This document shows, piece by piece, positions 53,318 to 63,535 of a stretch of DNA of 64,000 nt. The position numbers and the translations under genes were made by a program. This DNA comes from Lacticaseibacillus hulanensis (lineage in GTDB: Bacteria > Bacillota > Bacilli > Lactobacillales > Lactobacillaceae). Positions within the stretch are counted from its first letter, which is position 1, and each line of letters begins with the position of its first letter. The stretch is from the NCBI RefSeq assembly GCF_004010095.1, contig NZ_RRYD01000012.1:1-64000 (forward strand). Direction: 5' to 3'. Under the pieces are notes generated by a model, which was not told the origin of the DNA, did no database searches, and saw only the letters and a program-made list of their open reading frames with translations.

Positions 53318-53408
53318 GCGTGGCGGCGTCATTTTGGATGGTAAAGTGGCTTAAGCGGTTGTACTCTAATGTCAGGGGATTTTGGGGTAAAAAAAGAGGT
53401 ATTCATGT

Positions 53409-54302
53409 ATGGCAGATTCCAAGAATGGACCGGATTTGGGCAAGGCATTCAAGCAGTTTCGCGAGGCGCGGGGTTACACCCTCAAAGAGGCCGGTTTTGG
53501 CACATCAGTTTCCGCGTTGTCGCGCTTTGAACACGACCAAACCAACCTGAATAATCATGCGCTTAATACCGTCATGACCAACATTGGGTTGTTGCCAGAC
53601 GACCTGCGCGTAGACTTCCTCATGTTCCATTCGCCATTCATTAAGGCACTGGGCAACATCAAGGCTCTGCGCGTCGGCGTGAGCTTGGAGCGGGTTAAAA
53701 GCGCCGCTGACCAATACCGAGTAACGACCGCGGACCACGATTACCCGCTGCGCGAACTGAACATCGCGGTGTTTGATTGGATGATTAAGTCCTATGAGGC
53801 CAACGCCGAGCTGCGGATGCCATCGGATTTGCAGGCGCAGATTAAGCATCTTTTAATTGATGATAATGCATGGTATATGTACGACCTGAACATCTTCAGT
53901 TTTGTCATGGACTTTCTCGACACGAACCTCATCGTGCGGGCCTACCAATCGTTGCGCGCGCACGAACATTTCAAGTTGGGGACGCCGTATGCCGACGATA
54001 TCGCCTTTGTGATGTGGCACGTGGGGCTAGCGCTAATCATGCGCGACGAGAATGAGCTGCTGCCGACAGTGCAGGAGGACATTATCCGGTTCCGCGACGC
54101 GATGACTGACCGGCAGGGACCGCTCATTAGCAACTTGGTGCTGGCACTCGTCATCGAAAAGAAGGAGCCAAGCGTGGCTAACTCAGCACGGGTGGCAAAG
54201 GCGCTGAGGGCACCAACGATGATTGGCATGCCGAATTTGGCGTCGTTTTGCCAGCTGCTCGTCAGCAAGGCGCACGGTGTCGAAGCGGGGGTGATCATAT
54301 GA
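53409..54302 (+). CDS. Rgg-like regulator, first of an overlapping pair
   Basis: 297 residues. Xre HTH (about 8-68; LKEAGFGTSVSALSRFEHDQ) and an all-helical C-terminal domain. AGAGGT is 9 bases before the ATG. Its stop overlaps the start of the next Rgg-like gene by an ATGA junction, so the two are made in fixed ratio. Together they match in length and order the two units of regulators A and B. The pair is inserted in the otherwise conserved thiI-valS interval. Confidence 0.8.
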   Translation: MADSKNGPDLGKAFKQFREARGYTLKEAGFGTSVSALSRFEHDQTNLNNHALNTVMTNIGLLPDDLRVDFLMFHSPFIKALGNIKALRVGVSLERVKSAADQYRVTTADHDYPLRELNIAVFDWMIKSYEANAELRMPSDLQAQIKHLLIDDNAWYMYDLNIFSFVMDFLDTNLIVRAYQSLRAHEHFKLGTPYADDIAFVMWHVGLALIMRDENELLPTVQEDIIRFRDAMTDRQGPLISNLVLALVIEKKEPSVANSARVAKALRAPTMIGMPNLASFCQLLVSKAHGVEAGVII

Positions 54303-55186
54303 ACTCGAACATGGGTGAATTGTTTAAAAAGGCCCGGCAGCAGCGCGGTTTGACGCTTGCTGAGGCCAGCCAGGGCGTGGGCATATCCTCATACTCCCGG
54401 TTTGAAAATGGTAAAAACGACATTAACAACAGTCGGTTAGGGTGGTCCCAGGAAGCACTGGGCCTTTATGCCACTGATTTAAGAAACCTGGACGTTCTTG
54501 CGCCCGTGCGCCTAGGGGATTTGGCCTACGCTTTTGGCAATGATGCGCAGATGGTGCAAAGTAACCTCGATGCAATCAAGCAGCTGGCGGTCGCGCCGGA
54601 CAACCCGTTTTGGACGCTAATTAGTGACGCGCTGTCGGAACTGTTAACACTACTTGAGGAGCCAATCTTGAATCAGAGGCGATTGAGTGCCAAGTTGCAG
54701 GAGCGAATTAGTCACTACTTGCTGGGCCACGTCTTTGGCCTCAATGACTACGATTTTGCGCTGACGGTGCTGCCAACGCTAGATCCTTTGCTGGCGGTGC
54801 GGATTGGTGAGCATGCGTATGAAGACATGCGCGCGCACGATAACTATCGGCACACGGTTTTCTATTACCAGACGGTGGCACTGGTTGCTAGGGCGGTCAT
54901 TGTCGGGGTGAACGGCAATCTCAGTTCGCAGCAGCTGGCAAAACTTGACGCCATGCTGGACAGCCTCGAGGTGTTCGAAAACTACGGCGTCCTGAACAAT
55001 TTTGACTGCAGGTACGCCCGCAGCCTGCTGGAGATGAATCGCGAGCAGCCGGACGAAAAGGTGCGGGCAAACCATTTGGCCATTGTCCAAGTTGCCGAGA
55101 CCTTAGTCATCACACCGCGGTACCGGTACATCGCTGCGAGCGAGCAGCAGTCGGGTCGGCTGACGACAGAGGAACTGATGCAGTAG
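54299..55186 (+). CDS. Rgg-like regulator, second of an overlapping pair
   Basis: 295 residues. Xre HTH (about 6-63; LAEASQGVGISSYSRFENGK) and a helical C-terminal domain. It starts at the ATG overlapping the upstream stop (ATGA), with GGGGGTGAT as a modest ribosome site. Likely partner of the upstream protein in a heterodimer. Reads into the 885-base palindromic region, which may be its 3' untranslated region. Confidence 0.8.
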   Translation: MNSNMGELFKKARQQRGLTLAEASQGVGISSYSRFENGKNDINNSRLGWSQEALGLYATDLRNLDVLAPVRLGDLAYAFGNDAQMVQSNLDAIKQLAVAPDNPFWTLISDALSELLTLLEEPILNQRRLSAKLQERISHYLLGHVFGLNDYDFALTVLPTLDPLLAVRIGEHAYEDMRAHDNYRHTVFYYQTVALVARAVIVGVNGNLSSQQLAKLDAMLDSLEVFENYGVLNNFDCRYARSLLEMNREQPDEKVRANHLAIVQVAETLVITPRYRYIAASEQQSGRLTTEELMQ

Positions 55187-55200
55187 CGAGGCTCCGCGCT

Positions 55201-55590
55201 GCGGGGTTTGGCCTCCAGGTCCGGGCTGGGCCTCGGGTGTGCTTCGCCGTGGTCGCTGTGGCGGTCGTCTGGAGCCGGAAAAGCGCCGTCTCCAGACTAA
55301 AAATTTAGCTTTGCATCGTCGCAATTAGTATTAGGTGTGTACGATACTTAGCATGTTGACGGTCGTTTCATCTTGTAACTAAGACCTGACAGCTCCTCAC
55401 ACAAATCTAAATTTTTCCCACAAGAATAGAGGTTGTGCCAACCGCAAAAACCGCGGTCGTCACAACCTCTATTCTTGTTGCCACAGCTACTTCGTGCGCA
55501 TGTGAGTGAGTACGCATCAAAGATGCTACTCACTCATCAGGCTGGGCGGCACACCCGAGACCCAGCCCGGACCCTCCGGCCAAACCCCAC
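55201..55590. repeat. Nested-palindrome element 1 (390 bp)
   Basis: Outer arms 55201-55242 and 55549-55590 are inverted copies (36 of 42 bases). Inside lie four further stems: GTCTGGAG/CTCCAGAC (55267-55297), AAAAATTTAG/CTAAATTTTT (55299-55308 with 55407-55416), a perfect 18-bp stem (55420-55437 with 55461-55478) capped by ACCGC/GCGGT, and TGAGTGAGTA plus GCATC with complements (55503-55536). No credible coding. As RNA or cruciform this is a multi-branched structure. Confidence 0.8.
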
Positions 55591-55728
55591 AACTCTCCGC
55601 TGGCCAGTGGTAAACAGCTCAGTCATTTCTGGATGTTGAACAATGATGGACTAGCCACTCCAGGGTGTCATGCTTTCTGCTCTGTAAAAGCCTCGATAGG
55701 ATTTTCTTTTAACCACTCTGTAGCGACT
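55591..55728. other. Spacer between nested-palindrome elements
   Basis: 138 bases without a gene. Only weak pairing, for example AGTCATT with AATGATGGACT. Nothing further recognised. Confidence 0.4.
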
Positions 55729-56015
55729 GGGTGGGGCCGGTGCGCGTGTAGTGCGGCTGGGATTTTCCTGTGAAAGCTATGGTGAGAGAAGACCAATGCG
55801 GTTTTTGCATTGGGCTTCTCCACACCATAGCCGGCAAAAATTAAGACCCGCTAGGAAGAGCAAAGCTTCCCCACAGGTCCAAACAATACGTATTTAGTTC
55901 GTAACCCCAAGAATCAGATGCGGGGCTTAATTTTTAGGTTGAAGACCCCGCTTTTTGGGCTTCAACCGGCCGCACGGAAAATCCCAGCCGCACGGAACGC
56001 GCACCGGCCCCGCCC
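55729..56015. repeat. Nested-palindrome element 2 (287 bp)
   Basis: Outer arms 55729-55768 and 55976-56015 are inverted copies (36 of 40 bases). Inside: a 21-bp interrupted stem (55777-55799 with 55807-55830), AAAAATTAAGACCCGC with its complement (55836-55851 with 55920-55935) enclosing GGAAG/CTTCC, and GGTTGAAG-CCC with complement (55937-55967). Same design as element 1 but a different sequence. Confidence 0.8.
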
Positions 56016-56072
56016 AGGCGCGGTCCCTATACCACTCAGTACAAACCCACTCACGCTGCCGGCCAGTGTCAG

Positions 56073-57710
56073 TTAGTGCAACCGCACGTATTCGTAGTTG
56101 ACGATGCCGTTGGGGAGGACCGGGAACGACTCGACCCGGTCGGTGAGTAGGTACGCCAGCCCGCCCTGGTAGACGCCGGTCATCGGGATGTCCTTGTTCA
56201 GTAGGTACTTCTCGGCGTCAATCTCTTTTTGCCACCGTCGCTTTGGTTCATTTCCGAGCTTGCTGATTTCGCTCAGTAGGTGGTCGTAGTGCGCGTCGCT
56301 GTACCCGGAGACGTTGGTGCGGCTGTCGGTTTGGCCGAAGCTCAGCAGGTTGTACGGGTCGACGTCCGGTGGGGTCCAAGTTGAGAACACAATTTCAAAT
56401 TTCCCGGCATTCTCCAGCGCCACCCGTTGTTCAAGGCTGGTCTTCTTAATCTGGATTTTCACGCCCGGTAAGTTGTGCTCGATTTGGCCCTTGAGGTAGG
56501 TGGCAGCAAGCTCGGCCTCAGTGTTGCTGGCGATGTTGAGCGTGAGGGTCAGCGCGTTCTTGCCCAGCGCCCGTTGTGCCTTGTGCCACTCGGACAGCGC
56601 GTGCACGGTGTTGTACTGCGCCTGACTGTCAGCTGCCTTGCGAAAGTCGACGCCACTTGGTGATGTGGCCAGACCCGCGGGGATAATCCCGTTAAGTTCC
56701 TTGGCCCCGTTTTCCAGCTTGCCCGTTGCAAACAGGTGCTTGTCGAAGGAAGTGGCAATCGCCTGGCGCAGGTGGACGTTCTTCGTTGGCCCGGTTGCGG
56801 TGTTGAAGTACAGGTAAGCACCCGTCGTCGTTGTTACGCGGTGCAGCTTGCGGTTGCCGAGGTACTGGGGGACCGTCTGCGCGTCGATGGCGGTGAAATC
56901 GAGCTGATTGGCCTTGAACTTGGCGGCAGCCGTGGTGGCATCGGCATTGACGGTGAACCGAACTTTATTCAGTTGCAGGTTACGTCTGAAGTAGTAAACA
57001 TTATTTTTCACGAGGTTCCAGCTGGTGTCGCTTGCCCCGGACCAGTTGGTAATCTTGAACGGGCCATTGGTCAAAATGTGGTGGGCGTCCTGCCCGTACT
57101 TGCGGCCCTGCGCCTTGGCGTATGCGCGGTTAATTGGCATGAACGGCGCGGAGGACAGTGTTTCGGCCAGGTACGGTTGCGGCGTGCTGAGTTTGACCTG
57201 CAGCTTGTACTTGCTCAGCGCCCTGACACCCAGCGCCGATAGCGGCATGGTCCCCATCCGCACCTGCTCGCCGTTTGCCAAAATGTCGATGCGGCTGGCG
57301 TTGCGGGATTCGGTTGCGGGGTCAGCGAGCCGCTGCCACGCGTACACGAAATCGTCGGCGGTAACGGGGCTGCCGTTCGTCCACCGGTAGTGGCGCAGCG
57401 TGAATGTGTAAGTCTTTTTGTCCGCACTCACCTGGGGGCTGCCATTACTGACGTCGGCAATGAGCGCACCCTTACCGTTATGGCCGTACAGTCCATCGAA
57501 GAGGTTGCCAATCGCGCTGGCCGCAGCGAGGGTGCTGTAGTGCGTGCTGTCCAGTGATTCGATGGTGGTCGTGTTGCTTACCCGGAGCGGGGTGTTCGAT
57601 GTTGTATCGTTTTGCGCCTGTTGCGGTTGGTTCCGCAAATACCAGCCGCCAGCAACCGTCAGCGTGATTCCGGCGGCGATAATTGCGCCAATTTTCACTT
57701 CAGTCTGCAT
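56073..57710 (-). CDS. Oligopeptide ABC transporter binding protein (OppA-like), no lipobox
   Basis: 545 residues. Family 5 solute-binding fold: YTFTLRHYRWTNGSPVTADDFVYAWQRL, ILTNGPFKITNW, LRQAIATSFD. The N-terminus has a hydrophobic helix (about 7-25, IGAIIAAGITLTVAGGWYL) but no lipobox Cys, so it is probably held by an uncleaved helix. No permease or ATPase gene is nearby, so it may serve a distant Opp system or act as a peptide-pheromone receptor. RBS GGGAG. Its 3' end faces the palindromic region. Confidence 0.85.
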   Translation of the reverse strand: MQTEVKIGAIIAAGITLTVAGGWYLRNQPQQAQNDTTSNTPLRVSNTTTIESLDSTHYSTLAAASAIGNLFDGLYGHNGKGALIADVSNGSPQVSADKKTYTFTLRHYRWTNGSPVTADDFVYAWQRLADPATESRNASRIDILANGEQVRMGTMPLSALGVRALSKYKLQVKLSTPQPYLAETLSSAPFMPINRAYAKAQGRKYGQDAHHILTNGPFKITNWSGASDTSWNLVKNNVYYFRRNLQLNKVRFTVNADATTAAAKFKANQLDFTAIDAQTVPQYLGNRKLHRVTTTTGAYLYFNTATGPTKNVHLRQAIATSFDKHLFATGKLENGAKELNGIIPAGLATSPSGVDFRKAADSQAQYNTVHALSEWHKAQRALGKNALTLTLNIASNTEAELAATYLKGQIEHNLPGVKIQIKKTSLEQRVALENAGKFEIVFSTWTPPDVDPYNLLSFGQTDSRTNVSGYSDAHYDHLLSEISKLGNEPKRRWQKEIDAEKYLLNKDIPMTGVYQGGLAYLLTDRVESFPVLPNGIVNYEYVRLH

Positions 57711-57857
57711 AAGCTTCTCCCACGTGCAATTAACTAGTGAATTCGTTCTCGTGAATCTGTGTTATGCACTACCAATAGCTTAAATCATGGACTATCATTA
57801 TTAAATAGTTAACAAGACGATTTTCGTGAGTTTGTGCATAAATGAGGGGGCAGCAGC

Positions 57858-58973
57858 ATGTTCGATTTGCGCAGTTGGGCGGTTGAAGTGGTTATCGCCA
57901 TATTCTTCATCTCTGGCTTTGTTGCATTTTACAACACGCTGGCGGCCTGGCTCACGCACAATGTGGCGCGGTATCAGCGCGGACCGCTCTACCTGCGCAT
58001 CGGGCTCAACGCCTTTGCGTTCTTGCTGGCCGGCTTTTGCTTGCTGGCTGAGAACTGGAACCCAACCAACAGTGAGGCCTACATGAACTGGGCCCTCTAC
58101 GTTTTGTTCGTGCCCGTCATTGATCGTGACGTCACGCGGACCGAGAATCTTCTGCGGTTTTTCGGCATCTTCGTTTTCTGGACCCTGAACAACAATCTCG
58201 GGTCCGTGATTTACTGGTTATCGCTCATCGTCCTTGGCGCAATTATGGTCGTTTCGATTAAGTGGGCGCGGCTGATTGAACGCAGTCGTGTGCTCTCCGT
58301 TGGCCTGTCGATGTGGATGGCCATCGCGTTTTGGGTCACCCAGACCCAGCTGATGGCGATTAACGTGGTCATGGGCGTGGTCATGTTCGCCCTCATGGAA
58401 CTGTTCACCGTCCTGTACTGGTCGGCGGACCGGCGCTCGAAGCGCGAGCGGGCCGAATTGGTGGAGCAGGTTAACCGCGACACGCTGACCCAGGCGCGGA
58501 GCTTTTTCGCCTTCAAGGATGAAAGCATGCGGCTGTTGCCCCGGGCGCGCCGCAGAAGTGAACCGCTCACGCTCGCGATGTTTGACATCGACCATTTCAA
58601 ACTGGTGAATGATGAACACGGCCACGCCGCGGGGAATTATGTGCTGACTGAGGTGACCAAAATTGTGACGAGCTACCTGCAGCAGCGGATAGGTGATACC
58701 TGCGCCCTGTACCGCACGGGCGGTGAGGAGTTCAACATCATCTTTTTGGACTACACCGTTAAGGAAGTCGAACCTTTGGGCCGTGAGTTGCTGAAACTGG
58801 TGCGCGACCACGACTTTAGTTACGAAGGCCATGAACTGCACATTACTTTGTCGATGGGGATTACGGGCCTCTTGCCAGGCGACATGAGCTTCGAGGATGT
58901 GTACGAGCGGGCCGATGCCCACCTGTACACGTCCAAGCAGGAGGGCCGCGATCGCATTACTGCTGGCGAGTAG
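57858..58973 (+). CDS. Membrane diguanylate cyclase (GGDEF)
   Basis: 371 residues. Six predicted transmembrane helices (about 8-185) like those of the GGDEF-EAL protein at 8819, then a GGDEF domain (about 200-370). MFDIDHFKLVNDEHGHAAGN provides metal and substrate residues and the active loop is GGEEF, intact. RIGD precedes it at 7 residues rather than the standard 5, so the inhibitory site is doubtful. Predicted active c-di-GMP synthase. RBS GAGGGGG. Confidence 0.88.
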   Translation: MFDLRSWAVEVVIAIFFISGFVAFYNTLAAWLTHNVARYQRGPLYLRIGLNAFAFLLAGFCLLAENWNPTNSEAYMNWALYVLFVPVIDRDVTRTENLLRFFGIFVFWTLNNNLGSVIYWLSLIVLGAIMVVSIKWARLIERSRVLSVGLSMWMAIAFWVTQTQLMAINVVMGVVMFALMELFTVLYWSADRRSKRERAELVEQVNRDTLTQARSFFAFKDESMRLLPRARRRSEPLTLAMFDIDHFKLVNDEHGHAAGNYVLTEVTKIVTSYLQQRIGDTCALYRTGGEEFNIIFLDYTVKEVEPLGRELLKLVRDHDFSYEGHELHITLSMGITGLLPGDMSFEDVYERADAHLYTSKQEGRDRITAGE

Positions 58974-59001
58974 ATTTTATTCATGGGCGCGTAAAATACG
59001 G

Positions 59002-59030
59002 TTCGCAACCATTTGGACTTGTGTTATAAT
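59002..59030 (+). promoter_or_regulatory. Promoter of valS
   Basis: TTCGCA (59002-59007), 17 bp, TATAAT (59025-59030) with an upstream TG. Confidence 0.7.
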
Positions 59031-59039
59031 TGCCTCAAC

Positions 59040-59260
59040 ATGTTGAACGAGAGGGTCACCGGTGGCCGTTTCCAGAAAAGGGGAATTGCTGCGAACCCCA
59101 ACTTAAACCGGTGATTGTAGCTCGTGAGTGCCTCCCTGAATGCAGTAAGGTGGCCGGCTCCGTCCGTTATCCGTGCCAAGTGGGGTAGATTGTTACCCAA
59201 TTTAGGTGGTACCGCGAGTGAACTCGTCCTAATTAATTTTAGGGCGAGTTTTTTTGTTCA
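59040..59260 (+). promoter_or_regulatory. T-box riboswitch of valS
   Basis: The conserved T-box sequence AGGTGGTACCGCG (59203-59215) precedes a terminator stem (AACTCGTCCTAA with TTTAGGGCGAGTT, about 59224-59252, then T7). The 5' part has the AACGAGAG (GA) motif of stem I. Uncharged tRNA-Val should stabilise the antiterminator and allow valS transcription. I did not fix the specifier codon with certainty; a GUC lies at 59162-59164. Confidence 0.9.
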
Positions 59261-59292
59261 ATAAAAAATCAGCTACATAGGAGTTGAGTCGA

Positions 59293-61944
59293 ATGACTAA
59301 GGAATTAGCACCAAAGTATGACCCCAAGGCCGTTGAAGCCGGCCGTTACGAAGAATGGGTTGAGTCCGGCGTCTTCAAGCCAAGTGGCGACAAGAAAGCC
59401 AAGCCGTACACGATTGTTATCCCACCACCAAACGTTACCGGGAAGCTGCACATGGGCCACGCCTGGGACACCACGCTTCAGGACATGATTATTCGCCAGA
59501 AGCGCATGCAGGGCTTTGACACCCTGTACCTTCCCGGGATGGACCACGCCGGGATTGCAACGCAGGCGAAGGTTGAAGCCAAGCTCCGTGAGCAGGGTAT
59601 CAGCCGCTACGATCTGGGCCGCGACAAGTTCGTCGAGAAGGTCTGGGAATGGAAGGATGAATTCAGCAAGATCATCCGCAACCAGTGGGGCAAAATGGGC
59701 CTGTCACTGGACTACGACCGCGAACGCTTCACGCTCGATGCGGGCTTGTCCAAGGCTGTCCGCAAGGTTTTCGTTCAGCTCTACAACGAAGGCCTGATTT
59801 ACCGCGGCGAATACATCGTTAACTGGGATCCCCAGGCACGGACCGCGCTGTCCGACATCGAAGTTATCCACCAAGATGACGAAGGTGCCTTCTACCACAT
59901 GATTTACAAGTACGCTGACGGCACGGACGGCGGCATCGAAATCGCCACCACCCGGCCGGAAACCATGTTCGGGGACACGGCGGTGGCCGTTAACCCGAAG
60001 GACCCACGCTACAAGGACATGATTGGCAAGAAGGTCATTGTCCCTGGTGTTGGCCGCGAAATCCCAATCATTGGTGACCAGCACGCCGACATGGACTTCG
60101 GGACTGGGGCCGTTAAGATTACCCCAGCCCACGACCCCAATGACTTCCTTGTTGGGAACCGCCACAACCTGGAACGCATCAACTGCATGAACGACGATGG
60201 TACCATGAACGAAGAAGCCGGCAAGTACGCTGGCCTCGACCGGTTCGATTGCCGCAAGCAGCTGGTTGCCGACCTGCAGGCATCCGGCGACCTAATTTCC
60301 ATCGAACCAATCGTCCACTCCGTTGGGCACTCCGAACGGACCGGGGTTCAGGTTGAAGCACGCCTGTCCACCCAGTGGTTCGTTAAGATGAAGCCACTGG
60401 CTGAAAAGCTGCTGGCCAACCAGAAGACGGACAACAAGGTTAACTTTGTTCCTGCCCGCTTCGAACACACCCTCATTAACTGGATGGAAAACATTCACGA
60501 CTGGGTTATCTCCCGGCAGCTCTGGTGGGGTCACCAGATTCCAGCTTGGTACAACAAGAAGACCGGCGAGATGTACGTCGGGATGGACGCACCAGAAGAC
60601 GCTGAGAACTGGGAGCAGGACGAGGACGTGCTTGACACTTGGTTCAGCTCCGCGCTGTGGCCATTTTCCACCCTTGGCTGGCCAGACGAAGACGCCGCTG
60701 ACTACAAGCGCTACTACCCAACCAACACACTGGTTACCGGCTACGATATCATTCCGTTCTGGGTTGCCCGCATGATGTTCCAGGGCCTGCACTTTACCGG
60801 CCAGCGTCCATTTGCGAACACCTTGATTCACGGGCTCATGCGTGATGAACAGGGCCGCAAGATGAGTAAGTCCCTCGGTAACGGGATTGACCCAATTGAC
60901 GTGATTGACAAGTACGGGACCGATGCTCTGCGCTGGTTCCTTGCTAACGGGACCACCCCTGGTCAGGATGCTCGGTTCAGCTACAAGCAGATGGATGCTT
61001 CCTGGAACTTCATCAACAAGATCTGGAACGTTTCCCGTTACGTCATGATGAACCTTGGTGACCAGAAGGCGGACCAGAAGCCAAACCCAGCCAAGTTCGA
61101 CCTGGCCGACAAGTGGATTTTTGCCGAACTCAACAAGACCATTGCGTCCGTCACCGCGAAGTTCGACAAGTTCGAATTTGGTGAAGCTGGCCGTGACCTC
61201 AAGAACTTCATTTGGGATGAATTCGCCGACTGGTACATCGAAATCAGTAAGGAAACCCTGACTGGTGACGACGAAGCAGCCAAGGCCGAGAAGCGGACGA
61301 ACCTGACGTACGTGCTTGACCAGATTCTGCGCCTGCTACACCCAATCATGCCGTTCGTTACCGAAGAACTCTGGCAGAGCCTGCCCCACGTTGGCAAGTC
61401 CATCGTGACGGCTGCCTACCCAGAAACGCACGCGGAATTCGACAACGATGCTGCGGTTGCGGAAATGAGCAGCGTCATCGAACTCATTCGCGCAGTCCGG
61501 AACATCCGGAATGAAGTGAACGCACCACTGTCCACACCAATCGACGTGGTTATTTCACTCAACGACAACGGTTTACAGCAGGCATTCACCGCTAACCGCG
61601 CCGTCCTCGACCGGTTCCTGCACACCAAGCAGCTCGAAATCCTGCCAGCCGGTGCACCCGTTGCCGAAGCCAAGACGGCCGCATCTGCCGTGATGGCCGG
61701 CGCCACGGTCTACGTTCCCCTCGCCGAACTCATCGATTTTGATGCCGAGATTGCCAAGTTGAACAAGACCATCGGCAAGCTCGAGGGCGAACTGACGCGC
61801 ATCGACAAGAAGCTGGGCAACCAGGGCTTCATCGCCAAGGCACCAGCCAGCGTTATCGACGAGCAGAAGGCCAAGCGCGCAGAATACAGCACGCAGATGC
61901 AGGCTGCTAAGGACCGCATCGCTGAGCTCGAATCTGCACGTTAA
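59293..61944 (+). CDS. valS: Valyl-tRNA synthetase
   Basis: 883 residues, full length. Class I signature HMGH within [15 protein letters not shown] (about 53-56), editing domain (about 190-340), KMSKS in [11 protein letters not shown] (about 523), tRNA-binding anticodon domain, and the C-terminal coiled coil typical of ValRS (about 810-883). Start ATG with GGAG at 9 bases. Under T-box control. Confidence 0.97.
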   Translation: MTKELAPKYDPKAVEAGRYEEWVESGVFKPSGDKKAKPYTIVIPPPNVTGKLHMGHAWDTTLQDMIIRQKRMQGFDTLYLPGMDHAGIATQAKVEAKLREQGISRYDLGRDKFVEKVWEWKDEFSKIIRNQWGKMGLSLDYDRERFTLDAGLSKAVRKVFVQLYNEGLIYRGEYIVNWDPQARTALSDIEVIHQDDEGAFYHMIYKYADGTDGGIEIATTRPETMFGDTAVAVNPKDPRYKDMIGKKVIVPGVGREIPIIGDQHADMDFGTGAVKITPAHDPNDFLVGNRHNLERINCMNDDGTMNEEAGKYAGLDRFDCRKQLVADLQASGDLISIEPIVHSVGHSERTGVQVEARLSTQWFVKMKPLAEKLLANQKTDNKVNFVPARFEHTLINWMENIHDWVISRQLWWGHQIPAWYNKKTGEMYVGMDAPEDAENWEQDEDVLDTWFSSALWPFSTLGWPDEDAADYKRYYPTNTLVTGYDIIPFWVARMMFQGLHFTGQRPFANTLIHGLMRDEQGRKMSKSLGNGIDPIDVIDKYGTDALRWFLANGTTPGQDARFSYKQMDASWNFINKIWNVSRYVMMNLGDQKADQKPNPAKFDLADKWIFAELNKTIASVTAKFDKFEFGEAGRDLKNFIWDEFADWYIEISKETLTGDDEAAKAEKRTNLTYVLDQILRLLHPIMPFVTEELWQSLPHVGKSIVTAAYPETHAEFDNDAAVAEMSSVIELIRAVRNIRNEVNAPLSTPIDVVISLNDNGLQQAFTANRAVLDRFLHTKQLEILPAGAPVAEAKTAASAVMAGATVYVPLAELIDFDAEIAKLNKTIGKLEGELTRIDKKLGNQGFIAKAPASVIDEQKAKRAEYSTQMQAAKDRIAELESAR

Positions 61945-62000
61945 TTGCTAAGTGTTGAGCCGGAACCATTATTTTAAGTGGGACTTGCTCAATAATTGAA

Positions 62001-62050
62001 AAGACGCCACAACCAACCGGATTTCCGCGGCTGGTTGTGGCGTCTTTTTC
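62001..62050 (+). terminator. Terminator after valS
   Basis: A 15-bp perfect stem (62001-62015 with 62032-62046) followed by T5. Confidence 0.92.
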
Positions 62051-62227
62051 TGTCGGCGGCTGACGCGCTCGCCCATCATGGCAGCCGCAATTGTTGATCA
62101 CGGAGGCGGCAGGGCAGGGCGAGAGCGCGGACCAGCGAATTTGCCCCGTTAGTTTTGCGCTGGCCCATTTCCTGCATGGCCAAGGTGGTAGAATGTAATC
62201 TATACACTACGCGAAAAGAGAGTAACC

Positions 62228-63535
62228 ATGGAATTTGCGACTTACGAAGATGCAGTTAGTTATATTCACGGGATGCCGCGGCTGCGGCCAAACAATGGGC
62301 GCGCTGAATTACGGGCGCTGCTTGCCGAACTCGGCCACCCGGAAAAACGCGGGAAGTTCGTGCACGTGACCGGAACCAACGGGAAGGGGTCGGTGACCAA
62401 CGCGATTGCCCACATTTTACTTGCGGGCGGCCTGCACGTGGGGATGTTCACCTCACCGTTCATCAATCGCTTCAACGAGCGGATTCAGATTGACGGTGAA
62501 CCGATTGCAGACGAGACATTGCGCCTGCTCATGGGTAAGATTGCCACCGCAATTGCCAAGCTGCAAAGGGCAACGCCGGGGCTCATTATCAAGGAGTTCG
62601 AGGTGGATACGGCGCTTGGGCTGCTCGCCTTTGCGGAGGCGGATGTTGATGTTGCGGTCATCGAGGTCGGCATTGGCGGTGAGCACGACTCCACTAACGT
62701 CATCATGCCCGAGGTGGCGGTGATTGCAAACGTCGCGCTTGATCACGTCGAGCTCCTCGGTGGCTCGCTGGAATCCATTGCCCGCGAAAAATCCGGCATC
62801 ATCAAGCAGAACGTGCCGGTCGTGACCGGACCCCTGGTGCCCGTTGCGGCCAAGATTATGGCGGCAAAAGCGGCCGCTCAGGGTGGTCACCTGGATGCGT
62901 TCGGTACTAGCTTCAGCGGCAAGGGGCGGCAGAACGCCCGCACATTCGGGGTTAAGTTCGATTACGAGGATGTTGACGGGCCCATCACCAAGCTCGACTT
63001 CCCGTTGCTCGGCGGGTATCAGATTGAAAACGCGTCGGTGGCGGTGCGCGCCGCCCGGGTGTTTGCGGAGCGGTCGCAGATGGAACTAACCGATCAGGAA
63101 ATCCGCACGGGACTGGCCAAGGCCACCTGGCCGGCGCGGCTGGAGAAAATCAGTGACGACCCGGCCATTGTCATCGATGGTGGCCACAACCCTGACGGTC
63201 TGGGCCACGCCCTCAAAGCCGTGACCAGTCTGCACGCCGAGCACCTGACCATCATCGCGGGTATCCTGGGCGACAAGGCCCTGCCGGAGATGCTGCGCCA
63301 GTTGCGGGCGACTAGGGCCGAAGTGCTGCTGACGGTGGTGCCGGATAATCCTCGCGCAGCCACGACTGAAGATTACGCCAAGGCCGGCAACAAGGACTGG
63401 CCGGTGCTTGACTGGCACGAGGCGCTGGCCAAGGCGCTGACTGAGAACCAAGACGGGATTATTTTGATCATCGGTTCGCTGTACCTGGCCTCGGCGGTGC
63501 GCCAGGAACTACTGGACTCGAATCAGCCAGATTAA
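62228..63535 (+). CDS. folC: Folylpolyglutamate synthase / dihydrofolate synthase
   Basis: 435 residues. Mur-ligase fold: P-loop VTGTNGKGSVTN (about 47), TSPFINRFNERIQIDG omega-loop region, GIGGEHDSTNV, and C-terminal IDGGHNPDG. Adds glutamates to folates. RBS AAAGAGAG. Standard position between valS and radC. Confidence 0.95.
   Translation: MEFATYEDAVSYIHGMPRLRPNNGRAELRALLAELGHPEKRGKFVHVTGTNGKGSVTNAIAHILLAGGLHVGMFTSPFINRFNERIQIDGEPIADETLRLLMGKIATAIAKLQRATPGLIIKEFEVDTALGLLAFAEADVDVAVIEVGIGGEHDSTNVIMPEVAVIANVALDHVELLGGSLESIAREKSGIIKQNVPVVTGPLVPVAAKIMAAKAAAQGGHLDAFGTSFSGKGRQNARTFGVKFDYEDVDGPITKLDFPLLGGYQIENASVAVRAARVFAERSQMELTDQEIRTGLAKATWPARLEKISDDPAIVIDGGHNPDGLGHALKAVTSLHAEHLTIIAGILGDKALPEMLRQLRATRAEVLLTVVPDNPRAATTEDYAKAGNKDWPVLDWHEALAKALTENQDGIILIIGSLYLASAVRQELLDSNQPD

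Noticed and set aside
55433-55639. Open frames within the nested palindromes.
   Set aside because: They are short, lack ribosome sites, and arise from the mirrored sequence.
55201-56015. CRISPR array as explanation of the repeats.
   Set aside because: The repeats are inverted and each occurs once as a pair; there is no regular direct repeat-spacer pattern.
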